DNA of 64,000 nucleotides, from the NCBI GenBank assembly GCA_030867875.1, contig JAOWCC010000019.1, forward strand, positions 37,801,976-37,865,975, given 5' to 3'. Shown in pieces: positions 33,188 to 42,806 of the stretch. A program made the translations under genes and the position numbers. The notes beneath the pieces were generated by a model that ran no database searches, was not told the origin of the DNA, and was given only the letters and a program-made list of their open reading frames with translations. This DNA comes from Actinernus sp. WN-2022. Lineage: Eukaryota; Cnidaria; Anthozoa; Actiniaria; Actinernidae. Each line of letters opens with the position of its first letter. Within the stretch, counting starts at the first letter, position 1.

Positions 33188-33253
33188 GCGAATAGCGTTC
33201 CACACTAATGACGTCACGAAAATTCGACCCCCCGCGAGACTCGGACAAACAAA
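33188..33253 (+). repeat. Transposon left end: outer and inner inverted repeats
   Basis: The outer block at 33188-33208 and the inner block at 33226-33253 match the right end in inverted orientation. The gap between blocks differs in length and sequence (17 bp here, 26 bp at the right end). The first ATG of the YqaJ protein is only 40 bp beyond, so its promoter probably lies in or next to this end. Confidence 0.85.
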
Positions 33254-33292
33254 CCACACGTGTGTATAGATTTCTTTACATTATGTGTAAGA

Positions 33293-36184
33293 ATGGCATT
33301 CACAATAAGTTCTTCTACTCGTCCTTTAACGATCTTAACTGAAAGCGATGGCGTTCCAGGCTCTTACTTTGAGAACGATCCTTCAAACTACACTGTTGAA
33401 CAGTTGAAACGCTGGTTGAAATGTCGAGGGCTGAAGCAAAGCGGCAAACGTGGAGAGCTTATCGAACGTGTGTCAGACTGCATCAGTTCCGGCAATCACA
33501 AGATTCTCGATAGTAGTATCGACGCTGGGAAGTGGATAGCTTCAAAGGTTATCAAAGAAAATAATGAGGCCCAGAACAACACCAAGCAAGCAACTTCAGA
33601 TGTCCCTGTCGCTCCCTCAGCTGGCTGGAATAATTTTCAGTCAAAAGATATACCGCCGTACTTTAACTACGGGCACATACATCACTACGCTTTGGAGTCT
33701 GTCAAGACGATAATTTCTAATCCTCAACAAAATGAAGAAGACGAAGATGAACAAGGCCTTGCACATATGACGGATAAACCTCTGAAAAATGCTCGAAAGT
33801 ACGTTAACTCGGATTTTGTTCACGACGTTATGGATACAAAATCGGAGGAATATTATTTCGCAAGAGCTCACGTATGGCCATCGATGAGAACTGATCTCCC
33901 TCACAACATCCTCGTCATTTTATCTAACGTAAGTGGTGCTGTAATACATGCTTCTTGCGAACCATGCAAAGTCGCCGCATTAGGTCGTTGCAGCCACGTT
34001 GTAGCAGTTCTTTTGTACATACTTGATCACGTTGAAAAGCATGGTTTCTTGGCTACACCGACGTGCACAAGCAAGCCATGTACGTGGAATAAGGGGAAAA
34101 AACGCAACAAAAACCCTCAAAGGCTTTCAGACGCAAATTACAAATCAAAGGTTCAAAAAGGTGAACTAAAACTGATTGATTTTGATCCAAGGCCGAGTAT
34201 TTACCGAAGGGTAACTTCTGAACACATAAATGGACTTGTGAGAAATCTGCAGCATATACCTGAAGAACAAGATGACCTATCTATGTGGGAAGTACAGTTA
34301 CAGATGACATACAATGATTATCCTCCAGATGCTGAGATTTCTCTAAACCTGAGGGAAAAAACCAAGATCCTTCAAGAGAATCTCACACCAGATGACATAA
34401 TGGAAATCCCAGGAACACAGGGTCAGAGTAGTTGTGAGGGGTGGTTTAATCAGAGGTTTTGGCGATTGACAGCATCAAAATGCCTAGCTGCATCCAAGAT
34501 TGGTGAGCTTGTCAAAAAAGCAGCGTCCAATGCTTCAGTTCGAGCATACATTTTCATTAAGTCGCATGTTTGGAAACTATACAAGGACAATTTTCAGTCA
34601 TCCTGGATGAAATATGGCATTGAAAGCGAGGCTAAAGCAATCATCAAGTATGAAGAGCAAACTAAATCCAAAGTTTGCCCAACAGGACTTTGGGTTAATC
34701 CCAAGTATCCATTTCTTGGTTGCTCTCCAGATGGTCTTGTTGATGAGGAGGGACTGGTGGAGATCAAGTCCTTGAAGATCTTTAAGGACCATTCTGTGGA
34801 GGATGTTATTTCTGGAAAGGCTTTACTTGCAAAGGAAATTATTAATAGGCAGTGCTTCAGAATCCAAGATGGCAAATGTGTGCTAAGGCTCAAACATGCC
34901 TATTACTACCAAATACAGATGCAGTTGCTGGTCACAGAGAGGAAATTCTGCGATTTCATTTTGTATGCAGAATGTGGCGAAGTCTCAATCGAGAGAATAT
35001 ACAGGGATGAAGCTGTCATTGCTGAGATTGTATCTAACCTCACTGCATTTTGGGTAAGGGTAATTGCCCCTGAGCTTTTTGAAATGCGCGTACCCAGAGG
35101 CCTGCATCCCTTCATCTTATCAGATGATAATCCCCTTGACGACGCTCAGACCCACACTCCAGATGAATTAGATGTAGCTGCAGATGATAATCCCCTTGAA
35201 GATGCTCAGACCCACACTCCAGATGAATTAGATGTAGCTTCTATTTTAGTAAATGAAGTAGCAGCAAGAGCCTCACCATTGCCTATCTCTGATCCAACCA
35301 ATGATCTGGTGATTATCCCATGGGGTGGAGTAACAAGCACAGGTATTAGATTGATTAACACCTGCCCTCTTGATAATTGGCTGATGATTTTCCAAGCACT
35401 AGTAAAATCAAAACAAATTGACTTGACTGACCTAACTGACACAGGTTACATCATAGAGTATGCACTTCAGCTTATTGATCAGCATCAGTTTGGTGATGCA
35501 AAAACTGCAACATTGACAACTCAGCCTCAGGTAATCTCCAATACAATAAATTTATATGGCAATGAGGATGACTACTTCATCAAGCTCCTAAGACCTTACC
35601 TATACAGCAAAGTGACCTCTACATGCAGCCTGAGTACATGTCCTGCCCCAACAAATGTAGCTACTCCATGTACTGTGAACCTGGGATTACCAGCTCATCT
35701 AAGAAGCAATGTGTTCTTAGATTCACTTGATGATTGGCTTCACCCTGCAGCCTCCATTTGTGGACGGAAGTTTAACGCAGAACCTCAAGCACACATACCA
35801 TGTGCCCAGGATGTCACCCTAGATGACAATGGTGTACCTCACCCATCATGGCATTGCATAGGTCTGAGAGACTATTCAGAGCGTTCACTTCTTAACCCAA
35901 AAAAATTCTTCATTTTCTCTGTTGACCTTTTAAGTAGAAGAGGAGCCCTAACGATATCTCAGGTACCATCATCCATATTACTACAGGGAAATAAATATTG
36001 TTTGTATGGTGCTACACTCTGGAATGGTGGACACTATATAGGAATGTTCAACTACAAAAACAGATGGGTAATGTACGATGGCATGAAAGAAGCACAGAAG
36101 CCTAACTCTGGACTCTCTTATTCTCAGGCTGCCTTTCAAGAGCCACATGGATACTTTCTGAGCTATCTTATTTTCTGCATTTAA
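33293..36184 (+). CDS. Transposon-encoded SAP / SWIM-like / YqaJ nuclease protein with C-terminal cysteine-peptidase-like region, 963 aa
   Basis: Numbered from the ATG at 33293; the frame is open upstream to 33260 but without an ATG. Residues 31-66 form a SAP DNA-binding motif (YTVEQLKRWLKCRGLKQSGK). A SWIM-like zinc finger has C222, C225, C233 and H235. A YqaJ-type exonuclease domain (about 380-600) shows GIESE (442-446), CSPDGL (477-482), EIK (490-492) and YYYQIQMQ (537-544), the expected PD-(D/E)XK-like acid/lysine set. A 20-residue acidic repeat (DDNPLDDAQTHTPDELDVA, 611-650) forms a linker. The last 300 residues contain GIRLINTCPLDNW (C691) and GGHYIGMFNYKNRWVMYDG (H914, D929), arranged like the Cys and His boxes of ubiquitin-specific peptidases. 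Probable role: DNA-end processing for the element, with an unexplained protease-like module. SAP, SWIM and YqaJ are well supported; the peptidase reading is inference from motif spacing. It runs convergently toward the transposase. Confidence 0.85.
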   Translation: MAFTISSSTRPLTILTESDGVPGSYFENDPSNYTVEQLKRWLKCRGLKQSGKRGELIERVSDCISSGNHKILDSSIDAGKWIASKVIKENNEAQNNTKQATSDVPVAPSAGWNNFQSKDIPPYFNYGHIHHYALESVKTIISNPQQNEEDEDEQGLAHMTDKPLKNARKYVNSDFVHDVMDTKSEEYYFARAHVWPSMRTDLPHNILVILSNVSGAVIHASCEPCKVAALGRCSHVVAVLLYILDHVEKHGFLATPTCTSKPCTWNKGKKRNKNPQRLSDANYKSKVQKGELKLIDFDPRPSIYRRVTSEHINGLVRNLQHIPEEQDDLSMWEVQLQMTYNDYPPDAEISLNLREKTKILQENLTPDDIMEIPGTQGQSSCEGWFNQRFWRLTASKCLAASKIGELVKKAASNASVRAYIFIKSHVWKLYKDNFQSSWMKYGIESEAKAIIKYEEQTKSKVCPTGLWVNPKYPFLGCSPDGLVDEEGLVEIKSLKIFKDHSVEDVISGKALLAKEIINRQCFRIQDGKCVLRLKHAYYYQIQMQLLVTERKFCDFILYAECGEVSIERIYRDEAVIAEIVSNLTAFWVRVIAPELFEMRVPRGLHPFILSDDNPLDDAQTHTPDELDVAADDNPLEDAQTHTPDELDVASILVNEVAARASPLPISDPTNDLVIIPWGGVTSTGIRLINTCPLDNWLMIFQALVKSKQIDLTDLTDTGYIIEYALQLIDQHQFGDAKTATLTTQPQVISNTINLYGNEDDYFIKLLRPYLYSKVTSTCSLSTCPAPTNVATPCTVNLGLPAHLRSNVFLDSLDDWLHPAASICGRKFNAEPQAHIPCAQDVTLDDNGVPHPSWHCIGLRDYSERSLLNPKKFFIFSVDLLSRRGALTISQVPSSILLQGNKYCLYGATLWNGGHYIGMFNYKNRWVMYDGMKEAQKPNSGLSYSQAAFQEPHGYFLSYLIFCI

Positions 36185-36310
36185 CTTATTGTTTGGATTA
36201 TTGTACACTCAATGTATGTGTTACACTGGTGCCGTCAGTGTATACTTATAAAAATTGACAACACGCTATTATAACAGTAGAGTACCAGTACTATAAAAAT
36301 GTACTATTTA

Positions 36311-36470
36311 GTATTAGCGTGATGACTTCAACCTGGGCCACTTGGACAACGAGAACCAATCACAATTCAGATGAAAACAAAGCCAATTTCAATTTTTTGT
36401 ACTTCAGCCAATCAGGAGAGAGCATTATCATTGTCTAAGTGGCCCCGGTTGAAGTCGTCGCACTGTAAAT
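36311..36470. repeat. Small foldback in the transposon's intergenic region
   Basis: GATGACTTCAACCTGGGCCA pairs with the inverted TGGCCCCGGTTGAAGTCGTC, about 150 bp apart outer to outer. It lies between the two convergent genes. Confidence 0.7.
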
Positions 36471-36487
36471 AGTGATATCTCTATTGT

Positions 36488-36560
36488 TACATACATACAT
36501 ACATAAACTTTATTTCAACTCGAATTTTCAGAGTAGCAAATACATGCTAATATCTTCGAG
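36488..36560 (-). mobile_element. Solo 3' end of a LINE (same family as 48.7-49.9 kb)
   Basis: On the minus strand it reads GCTACTCTGAAAATTCGAGT, then AAATAAAGTTTATGTATGTA, nearly the same as the 3' end of the LINE finishing near 49948. It is a heavily 5'-truncated insertion into the transposon's intergenic region. Confidence 0.7.
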
Positions 36561-36784
36561 AAAACTACTGTTACTAATACTAATACTATTGTTATATTAC
36601 TAATACTAAAAATATTTACAATGAAACCTAGAAATTATTAACAAATAGACATTACTGTAAAATTAGATTAGATTGTATTTACGGATTTCTCTCTTAAAAT
36701 CAGTGATAGTTGTTAAAGTTTACTTATAGCTGTTTAGTGCCATTAGTAGAAATGATTGCCATTTTTATTTAGTGTTTGTACTTT

Positions 36785-37077
36785 AGAGTGCAAACAATAT
36801 AACCGTGAAATTGCACTAACTATTTAGTACTAATTAGCACTGTTGAAACAATGGAAAACAATAGAGATAACACTATTAGTACTACTGATTTAGTACTAGT
36901 ACTATTTCACGGTTAGAGTGCAATTTAGAAAAGCGTGAAAACTAAATCACTAATTAGTACTAAATAGCACTAATTAAACAATAGAAAACAATAGAAATAA
37001 CACTATTTAGTACTATTTAAAGTTAGTACTATTTCACGCTTTTCTAAATTGCACTCTATAATGTCGGTTTGCACTCT
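36785..37077. repeat. Double palindrome between the convergent transposon genes
   Basis: The outer ends AGAGTGCAAAC and GTTTGCACTCT bracket two adjacent palindromes. One runs AACCGTGAAATTGCACTAAC... to ...TAGTACTATTTCACGGTT (about 36801-36916). The other runs TTAGAAAAGCGTGAAAACTA... to ...TTTCACGCTTTTCTAA (about 36926-37048). Both are rich in TTAGTACTA. It is either a nested MITE or a structural feature of the element. Confidence 0.75.
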
Positions 37078-37108
37078 ACCAAAGACAACAACAATAGATA
37101 TAGTGATT

Positions 37109-37114
37109 TTTATT
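37109..37114 (-). promoter_or_regulatory. Candidate polyadenylation signal of the transposase gene
   Basis: AATAAA on the minus strand, about 62 bases after the transposase stop codon. Confidence 0.5.
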
Positions 37115-37175
37115 TAGACCATACATGGTCTCAACCAACCATACTAAAAGTAGCAGTGCACATGTGTACATTTAG

Positions 37176-38717
37176 TCACTTGCAAAGGCACTTCTGGAAA
37201 TTAACCAGCCCACCAGCGACAACAACCATCTGAGTAGCAAGGGGAGCAAGCGATAAAGGTATCTTCCTTCCAATGAGACGGAACTGCTTGAGGCGCTCAT
37301 TATAACGTTCTACATGGATTCTTGCTTTTGCTATTTTTCTTGTTTCAAGTTCCTCAGCAGCACTCAAATTTCCCCTTCCTTTTAAAAATGCAGGGATCTT
37401 TAAGTGAGCACGAAGGGGATTCAAAAGATGCTGCACTGTAAACCCACGGTCAGCTAACACAATATCATCTGGATTTATGTGTTTTAAAATTCCACACTCT
37501 GTGAAAATTGCAACATCACCAATATCTCCTTCATAGAGGTCTGAAATAAAGCAAGCACCTCCATTAGGGGTGACAGCAATAAGGCACTTAAACGTGTTGG
37601 TGTGTTTGTAAGAAGAATAAGTGTTTCCTTGTCTTGAAAAATTTCTTGAGGTTTGAACACTGAATTCTGTACAGTCCACAATACACCGCACATTTCTCAT
37701 AGACTTGAAAACTCTAGGCAGGTATCTCTGCAAGACATTCCTGGTCGGAAACATAACTTCATCCATGTCTCTAAAAATTTTATAGATTAGTTGGATGTAA
37801 GTAGTGAATATTTTTCGAATTGTCGATTCATCGATCCTTCTTTCTGGTGTACTTAATAGGCTTGCCAGTGTTTGTATGGTAAAACCTCTTCTCAGGCGCA
37901 CAAGAGAAATGAAAAGCTTCTCACGGTTAGAAAGCATAGGTTCACGTCCGCCTTTGCCCTTTCCAGACTTTAATTTGCCTGTCCAATATACAATATCATC
38001 TAGTGGACAAACACTGTTTATGAAATTATACAAGGCTTCGAATTGTTCACTTTCAAGCCCAACAAAATGTTTCATTGAAGCCGAATCTTGGCTGGTATAT
38101 TCATAAGATAATGAACTAATAATTTCGGTATTTTCTTTGGAGTTTCGTTTTGTTATGACTTCATTTCGCAATACCATCGTGTCCACTTTGGCTGCTAACT
38201 CATGCTTTGTGTATTCAGTTTGAGACTCTTTGTCAGATACTACTTGGCCTGTTATAGGATTTAAATATACTTTTGCTTCAACTCCAAGATCAGACACAGA
38301 CATATCATCTATTTCTTCCACTTCTTCTGTTGGTTCAGGCTCGATTTTCCTTTGTTTAAGAGCACAATCCGGCCTGACTTTTGGTGCCTTCCTCTTCAAT
38401 GTGGAAGCCTTTGCGATTTCTCTCGACGTGAAATTCGCTTTAAGCGGATCTGGATGGTCTGATGTCGGACCCTTTTCACCTGGCCAGTGAAGAGCACAAA
38501 TGTAAGTGTTCCTTGTAATACTTGCAGTTGTGAAAAACTCTCGTGAACAGGCTGTGATCCAACGCTGGCATTTATCTATTCCTTGTGAGGGTTTTGTGAA
38601 GGGGATAAACACCTTTTGCCCCGAAGCCATCATCTCTTGTAGCGATTTTGGTAGCTTTTCGGGGTATCTTGAATCGCTTTTGCACTCACCCCAGCAGCAG
38701 TGCTTAGTACCAACCAT
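37176..38717 (-). CDS. THAP-finger DDE transposase (DDE_Tnp_4 / Harbinger-related), 513 aa, intact
   Basis: Nuclear DNA transposase of this element. Residues 1-95 form a THAP-type C2CH zinc finger (C7 or C8, C12, W53, C74-A-L-H77) likely to bind the terminal repeats. A basic and acidic linker follows (about 100-260). A helix-turn-helix stretch lies at about 261-310 (NREKLFISLVRLRRGFTIQT). The catalytic domain has D348 (CIVDCTEF), D423 (LADRGF) and E470 (ARIHVERYNERLKQF), the acidic triad of the Harbinger-like DDE_4 fold. Length and order are normal for the family, with no frameshift or stop. The ATG at 38717 is 104 bp inside the inner inverted repeat. THAP-containing host genes can look similar, but the inverted repeats and the partner gene make a live or recently live transposon the better reading. 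Confidence 0.92.
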   Translation of the reverse strand: MVGTKHCCWGECKSDSRYPEKLPKSLQEMMASGQKVFIPFTKPSQGIDKCQRWITACSREFFTTASITRNTYICALHWPGEKGPTSDHPDPLKANFTSREIAKASTLKRKAPKVRPDCALKQRKIEPEPTEEVEEIDDMSVSDLGVEAKVYLNPITGQVVSDKESQTEYTKHELAAKVDTMVLRNEVITKRNSKENTEIISSLSYEYTSQDSASMKHFVGLESEQFEALYNFINSVCPLDDIVYWTGKLKSGKGKGGREPMLSNREKLFISLVRLRRGFTIQTLASLLSTPERRIDESTIRKIFTTYIQLIYKIFRDMDEVMFPTRNVLQRYLPRVFKSMRNVRCIVDCTEFSVQTSRNFSRQGNTYSSYKHTNTFKCLIAVTPNGGACFISDLYEGDIGDVAIFTECGILKHINPDDIVLADRGFTVQHLLNPLRAHLKIPAFLKGRGNLSAAEELETRKIAKARIHVERYNERLKQFRLIGRKIPLSLAPLATQMVVVAGGLVNFQKCLCK

Positions 38718-38820
38718 TTCTGTGCACTTTATCTGATATAAGACGTATTTTGGTGCTTGAAAAGGGATAAGTAGTAATATTTTGGTTCAGCCGCTCACAC
38801 TCGCTTTGTAAAACTATCGA

Positions 38821-38896
38821 TTTGTTTGTCCGAGTCTTGGCGGGGGGTCTCACATGACGAAATCTATTTTTAGAGTTAGTGTGGAACGCTATTCGC
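38821..38896 (-). repeat. Transposon right end: inner and outer inverted repeats
   Basis: The inner block (38821-38849, TTTGTTTGTCCGAGTCTTGG...) and the outer block (38876-38896, ...GTGGAACGCTATTCGC) are the inverse of the left end. The outer block matches at all 21 positions. Confidence 0.85.
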
Positions 38897-39127
38897 CGAG
38901 ACCCCTGGAGGTTAAGGGTCATCAAAAGAAAAAACTTGCATGTACAAACGCTGTTAATTTAAGCCCGGATTACAGAGAAATGTCTAGAAAATTTTGCCCG
39001 GATAACCAAGCGTGTAAACTGGTTGGCGTCAAGTGAAAACTATATGTAAATATCATCTTAAATAACAACTCCAAGTCCTTAGGGAAGAGCACGAAGTGCT
39101 AATTACGAATGCCCAACAAAAATACAT

Positions 39128-39235
39128 TTCTATGCTCTGTCACTGCGCTCCGCCGCATAGAAAATATTTATGTTGTATATTCTACATACACATCAAGCAA
39201 GGCGTGTTAGGAGGATGCCGACCAGTTATGTCAAG
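39128..39235 (+). repeat. 108-bp direct repeat, right copy
   Basis: It is identical to 32955-33062, and lies 231 bp beyond the transposon's right end, at the point where the DIRS recombinase fragment stops being readable. Confidence 0.9.
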
Positions 39236-39439
39236 ATTACAAAGATCGCGGTGGGAATTATAATAGGAATGTAAGTAATGTAGTCAGTGCAGAATAACTG
39301 CAGAATTAAATACCTAAGGAAACAGTCACGAGCAAATTTTGTTGCAGGTCCAAAGGCAAGGCTTTTACAACACTAAAAATAAATTTCTTAAGGAAATATG
39401 AATGACAAGGATTGGGTACACTACAGGCATGGTATTATC

Positions 39440-39793
39440 CTATAAAACCAATTGAACTATAGAAAATGTGTGACCCGACTGAACTAAAGACATTAAATAC
39501 AGGGCAACACGAGTGTCTTCAGCAGGAAAATATAAGACTTCAGGGAAAGATGCAGCCCAGGACTTCCATCCTTTAAGTAACCGCCGTACGACTTCAGAGT
39601 GTTGGGAGCGCTGCTGTAGCTGAGGAAGCTTGGTACTCGACAGGGCAGCAACTGCAAGGCTGGATGGCGAAGTGGGACTGAAAAGACTTTGGGACCTAGA
39701 ACTTACAACACAGATAGTAGGGAATAAGGGTTCAGTGTGGAATGGAATGAGTACCATGTCAATAACAACAACATCCGTATGTAAATAAGACAA
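39440..39793 (-). pseudogene. DIRS tyrosine recombinase, N-terminal (SAM-like) fragment
   Basis: It reads VVRRLLKGWKSWAASF followed by ALYLMSLVQSG, the pattern of the helical DNA-binding domain that opens DIRS recombinases (a 'W..W...' helix followed by 'ALYL..L'). The catalytic R-H-R-Y part is not present; beyond 39440 the frame decays and meets the 108-bp repeat. Confidence 0.6.
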
Positions 39794-40019
39794 CTGTACA
39801 TTAATGTAATTTTATTATTGCAAATATATTATCAAACGATAATTATTAAAATGCAAATACGATGAAACTACACCGAAGCAAAACTAAAGATTAACCACTA
39901 TGAGAAAACGGAATCTGATACGGAATCTGATGTGAAATACATAATCGCTACGAAAAGACAACAATAAAGCAACGTTATAGCTATTATGACATAATCTTAA
40001 AAAGCAAGGCGTAGGCCAT

Positions 40020-40420
40020 GATGCCAGGAGTGTCAAGCGATCTAACAGTGACCCCTACTAAAATGACACAAAACTAAACATCACATAATATATCACTCGT
40101 ACCCTTGTACGGATATCTCCGCTATAAAGCGGTGTGCAATAAGCGATCTAACAGTGATCCCTATTAAAATAAAACAAACCATACATCACGTAATATATAT
40201 CACTCGTACCCTTATGTAACGGACTGATCTCCGCTATAAAGCGGTGTACAATAAGCGATCTGACAGTGATCCCTATTAAAATGAAACAAACTGTACATCA
40301 CGTAATATATTCACTCATACCCTTATATGCCAGGTATCTCCGCTATAAAGCGGTGTGCAATACATACATATAGTAAGTGCACAAACAACCAATGTGTTCC
40401 GCTATAAAGCGATGTGACCA
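40020..40420. repeat. About 115-bp tandem repeat, 3-4 units
   Basis: The units carry CTCCGCTATAAAGCGGTGT, CGATCTAACAGTGATCCCTA and TACATCACGTAATATAT. It lies within the DIRS remnant. Confidence 0.8.
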
Positions 40421-41244
40421 TACAATCACGATAAAATCACACTCTTACGCTCTACAGTGTTTGCATCCGTACATACACTAATAATGAAAACACCTATAAC
40501 ACCCCATTATAAATCGGTAGTAAACCAAGCAATGCCACGAAAATTCAGAGGAAGTATCTAAACGGACAACTAGTACCGCTGAATGACAACTGAATGCACT
40601 GAAAATGGTAGGAAAACCGAGATATACCTCAAAGGTCGTAAATGTCAACAATGTATGGAACTGAAGCTCTAGGCGCACCAGACGGGAGAAGGAAAAGGCT
40701 AAAAACTAGCCGATTGTCGTTAGGAATCACCAGCATCCCCGCGAAGCATGAGAAAAACTCAAGGTGTAAGATGTTTCGAATTACACGACAAATAGGCGGA
40801 AATAACCAATTGTTAACACCTCGCCAATTAACATGAACTGATCAACTTCTTCACACCCCAGATTGCAGAACTTGGAGAAAACGGGACGCACTTAGCTGAA
40901 CACGGAGAAGCAAATCGATCAACTTCGAAAGAACCGGGAAGATAGCAGATAAGCCGAAACAATTGCAGACAGACCAATCATCATAATCAACAATCCGACT
41001 CATAGAATCGGCAAACTCATTGAGAGACCTAGGAATTCATTGACTGTACCGCTCAAGCGAAATATATAATAAAAACCCGTATATCAACCGCAAGGACATG
41101 GAGTCGGAGGGAATTCAGTGTTACCTCTAGCACAAACAGATGCTGCAGTATTAGTCAGTGCATGAAAGTCTTAACTGCCTTATTCCGCAAAGACATCTTG
41201 AACGACTTCAGACTATACAGGAGAACAAGGAGCTCCCTAGCATT

Positions 41245-41385
41245 ACTGTCAAGAGTGATTTAAGTAGAAGATCAAAGCTTGCTTGATATAATAATTCGAA
41301 TTCTCTATCAAGATACAGTGTATAGCCACCGCAGGCATAACCACTAGCATCAGAATGAACCAAACCAACCGGAGGTGAATACTCG
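41245..41385 (-). pseudogene. DIRS RNase H fragment
   Basis: The minus-strand translation SPPVGLVHSDASGYACGGYT followed by LYLDREFELLYQ shows the RNase H first strand with its catalytic Asp (HSDAS). It is cut by stops on both sides. Confidence 0.6.
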
Positions 41386-41770
41386 AGGAGAGCTCTACCA
41401 TTGAGCTAAACGCAGTTATGAATCTAAAATGGTATTTATTGAAGCCACTGCAGAAAACTAAAACTCATTCGTGTCAAGTGGAGTATCTCAATTGATGAAA
41501 CTGAACGAAAGACTAAGATTTTTGGTATCAAAAGGGTGACGTTACCAACTCCGAATGAAAAGGAGAAAATTTTACCCACGACTGAGGCAACGAACCGAGG
41601 AGAGACTATAGGACTCTTGTGTATAAGCTCTACGAGGACTAATTAGCTTAATAATTTTTCCGTACAGGAAAAGAAACAAAACCGTTATGTTAATGTGCCG
41701 GCATAGTATGAGAATCCATACTAATAAATACCTTGTGCTCGCCAATGTCGAACTAGAGGACGGAAAACTT

Positions 41771-42151
41771 TCATAAAGAGACAGGCCGAATGGTTAAAAC
41801 AGTAAACTGAAAACGCTTAGGTATGTTGGAATTAAATAGCAGCCGCTGAAAACCCAAGCACTGGTTAATGTCACAAATATTAATGTGAAGTTGACCTGGT
41901 TTCATGTCAAACTTGTATATGCTGATAACGGAGGTACTGAAGAAAATGTTGGCGTCTTCAATATTAAATTTAAGTTTATAAATATACTGATTAACATGTC
42001 TAAGATCAGATATGAGCCTACACTCGTTTGGCCACTCTCGGTGAAGAAAAAACTTAACGACAGTGCTCATACTCAAGAGTAAATCAACAACATCCTCGTT
42101 AATAAAATCGGTACGTGACAACGCTGATGTGTTGTTATTTAAACGCGGCAC
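41771..42151 (-). pseudogene. DIRS reverse transcriptase fragment
   Basis: LSRTDFINEDVVDLL, then RLISDLRHVNQYIYKLKF and the degenerate YKFDMKPGQLHINI match the fingers and the first catalytic Asp region of DIRS/Gypsy-group RT ('DLRHVN', 'FDLKSGYHH'). The 'LPFGLS' equivalent is degraded (TIRPVSL) and the second catalytic box is lost. Confidence 0.7.
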
Positions 42152-42467
42152 TAGGTGGTAAAGAAATAAAAGGAAATCTTATACCTATTCAAAAGAATCT
42201 AAAACCCAGCCAGGTATTCCTATATTAACCCAAAACTGAATATGAGTTTTGAGACGATACTCAACTTAAGTATAAGGGGAGCTACCTTTGCTGGTACTCA
42301 TGTAAATTACATTTCAAGAACTGCTCATAATACGAATTAAAAGTGTACTTATCTTGCGTTAGGATTTCCTTGAATTCATGATAGTAGGCCGTCCGGAAAC
42401 TGCAGGTAAATCCCTGTTACCGGTATCCGGAAGAAACATCTCGTGGCCTCCAAGAACTTTAGAGGCG

Positions 42468-42806
42468 TCAGCCTTGAGCTAGTAACCCCAAAAATGAACC
42501 CCTAGAAACCGTTTGGACGGAATGGGGAGTGGAACTGTACAGGCTTCCAACGGGAGGGTTTTTAGCGAGCCTGGTTGAGCACTCAAGCCACCAATGCGTA
42601 AAGGAACCGCAGTTTCTGCAGGGGCCCCAAGATTCATTGAACTGCCGGCCTTCTTGGTGATACATTGAGAGGCTAGAAAAAGCGCTGGTTCTGGGTCGGC
42701 CATTACCGACCATTGCCCACGTGACCGAGACCTGTTGCATCGCCCAGAATGCTATTGTTTTCGGCGACATGTACTTACGGCTGTGATGTTTAACTGAGGT
42801 CTGCAT
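42468..42806 (-). pseudogene. Gag-like fragment with CCHC zinc knuckle
   Basis: A perfect CX2CX4HX4C (CRNCGSFTHWWLEC) follows a proline-, serine- and glycine-rich stretch. Its position upstream of the RT on the same strand fits a DIRS gag-like ORF. Alone it would be weak evidence. Confidence 0.55.

Larger units (their letters stand above)
33188..38896. mobile_element. Two-gene DNA transposon, ISL2EU/IS4EU-like (THAP-DDE transposase plus YqaJ protein), apparently intact
   Basis: The outer inverted repeats are 21 bp and identical: GCGAATAGCGTTCCACACTA (+A) at 33188-33208, inverted at 38876-38896. A second inverted block lies inside (GACCCCCCGC...AGACTCGGACAAAC; 33226-33253 and 38821-38849). 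Two long uninterrupted genes converge: a YqaJ-domain protein on the plus strand and a THAP-finger DDE transposase on the minus strand. Each starts close behind a terminal repeat. I recall this pairing as the hallmark of the ISL2EU (IS4EU) superfamily, a relative of PIF/Harbinger. No convincing target duplication is visible at the repeat edges. The intact frames and identical ends suggest recent insertion or selection. Confidence 0.85.

Noticed and set aside
33260..33292. Eleven extra N-terminal residues of the YqaJ protein
   Set aside because: They would need a GTG start; the first ATG in frame is at 33293, which is used as the start.
41388..41415. tRNA D-arm-like motif (AGCTCAATGGTAGAGCTC on the minus strand)
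   Set aside because: No T arm or acceptor pairing at the right distance; it sits beside the RNase H fragment.
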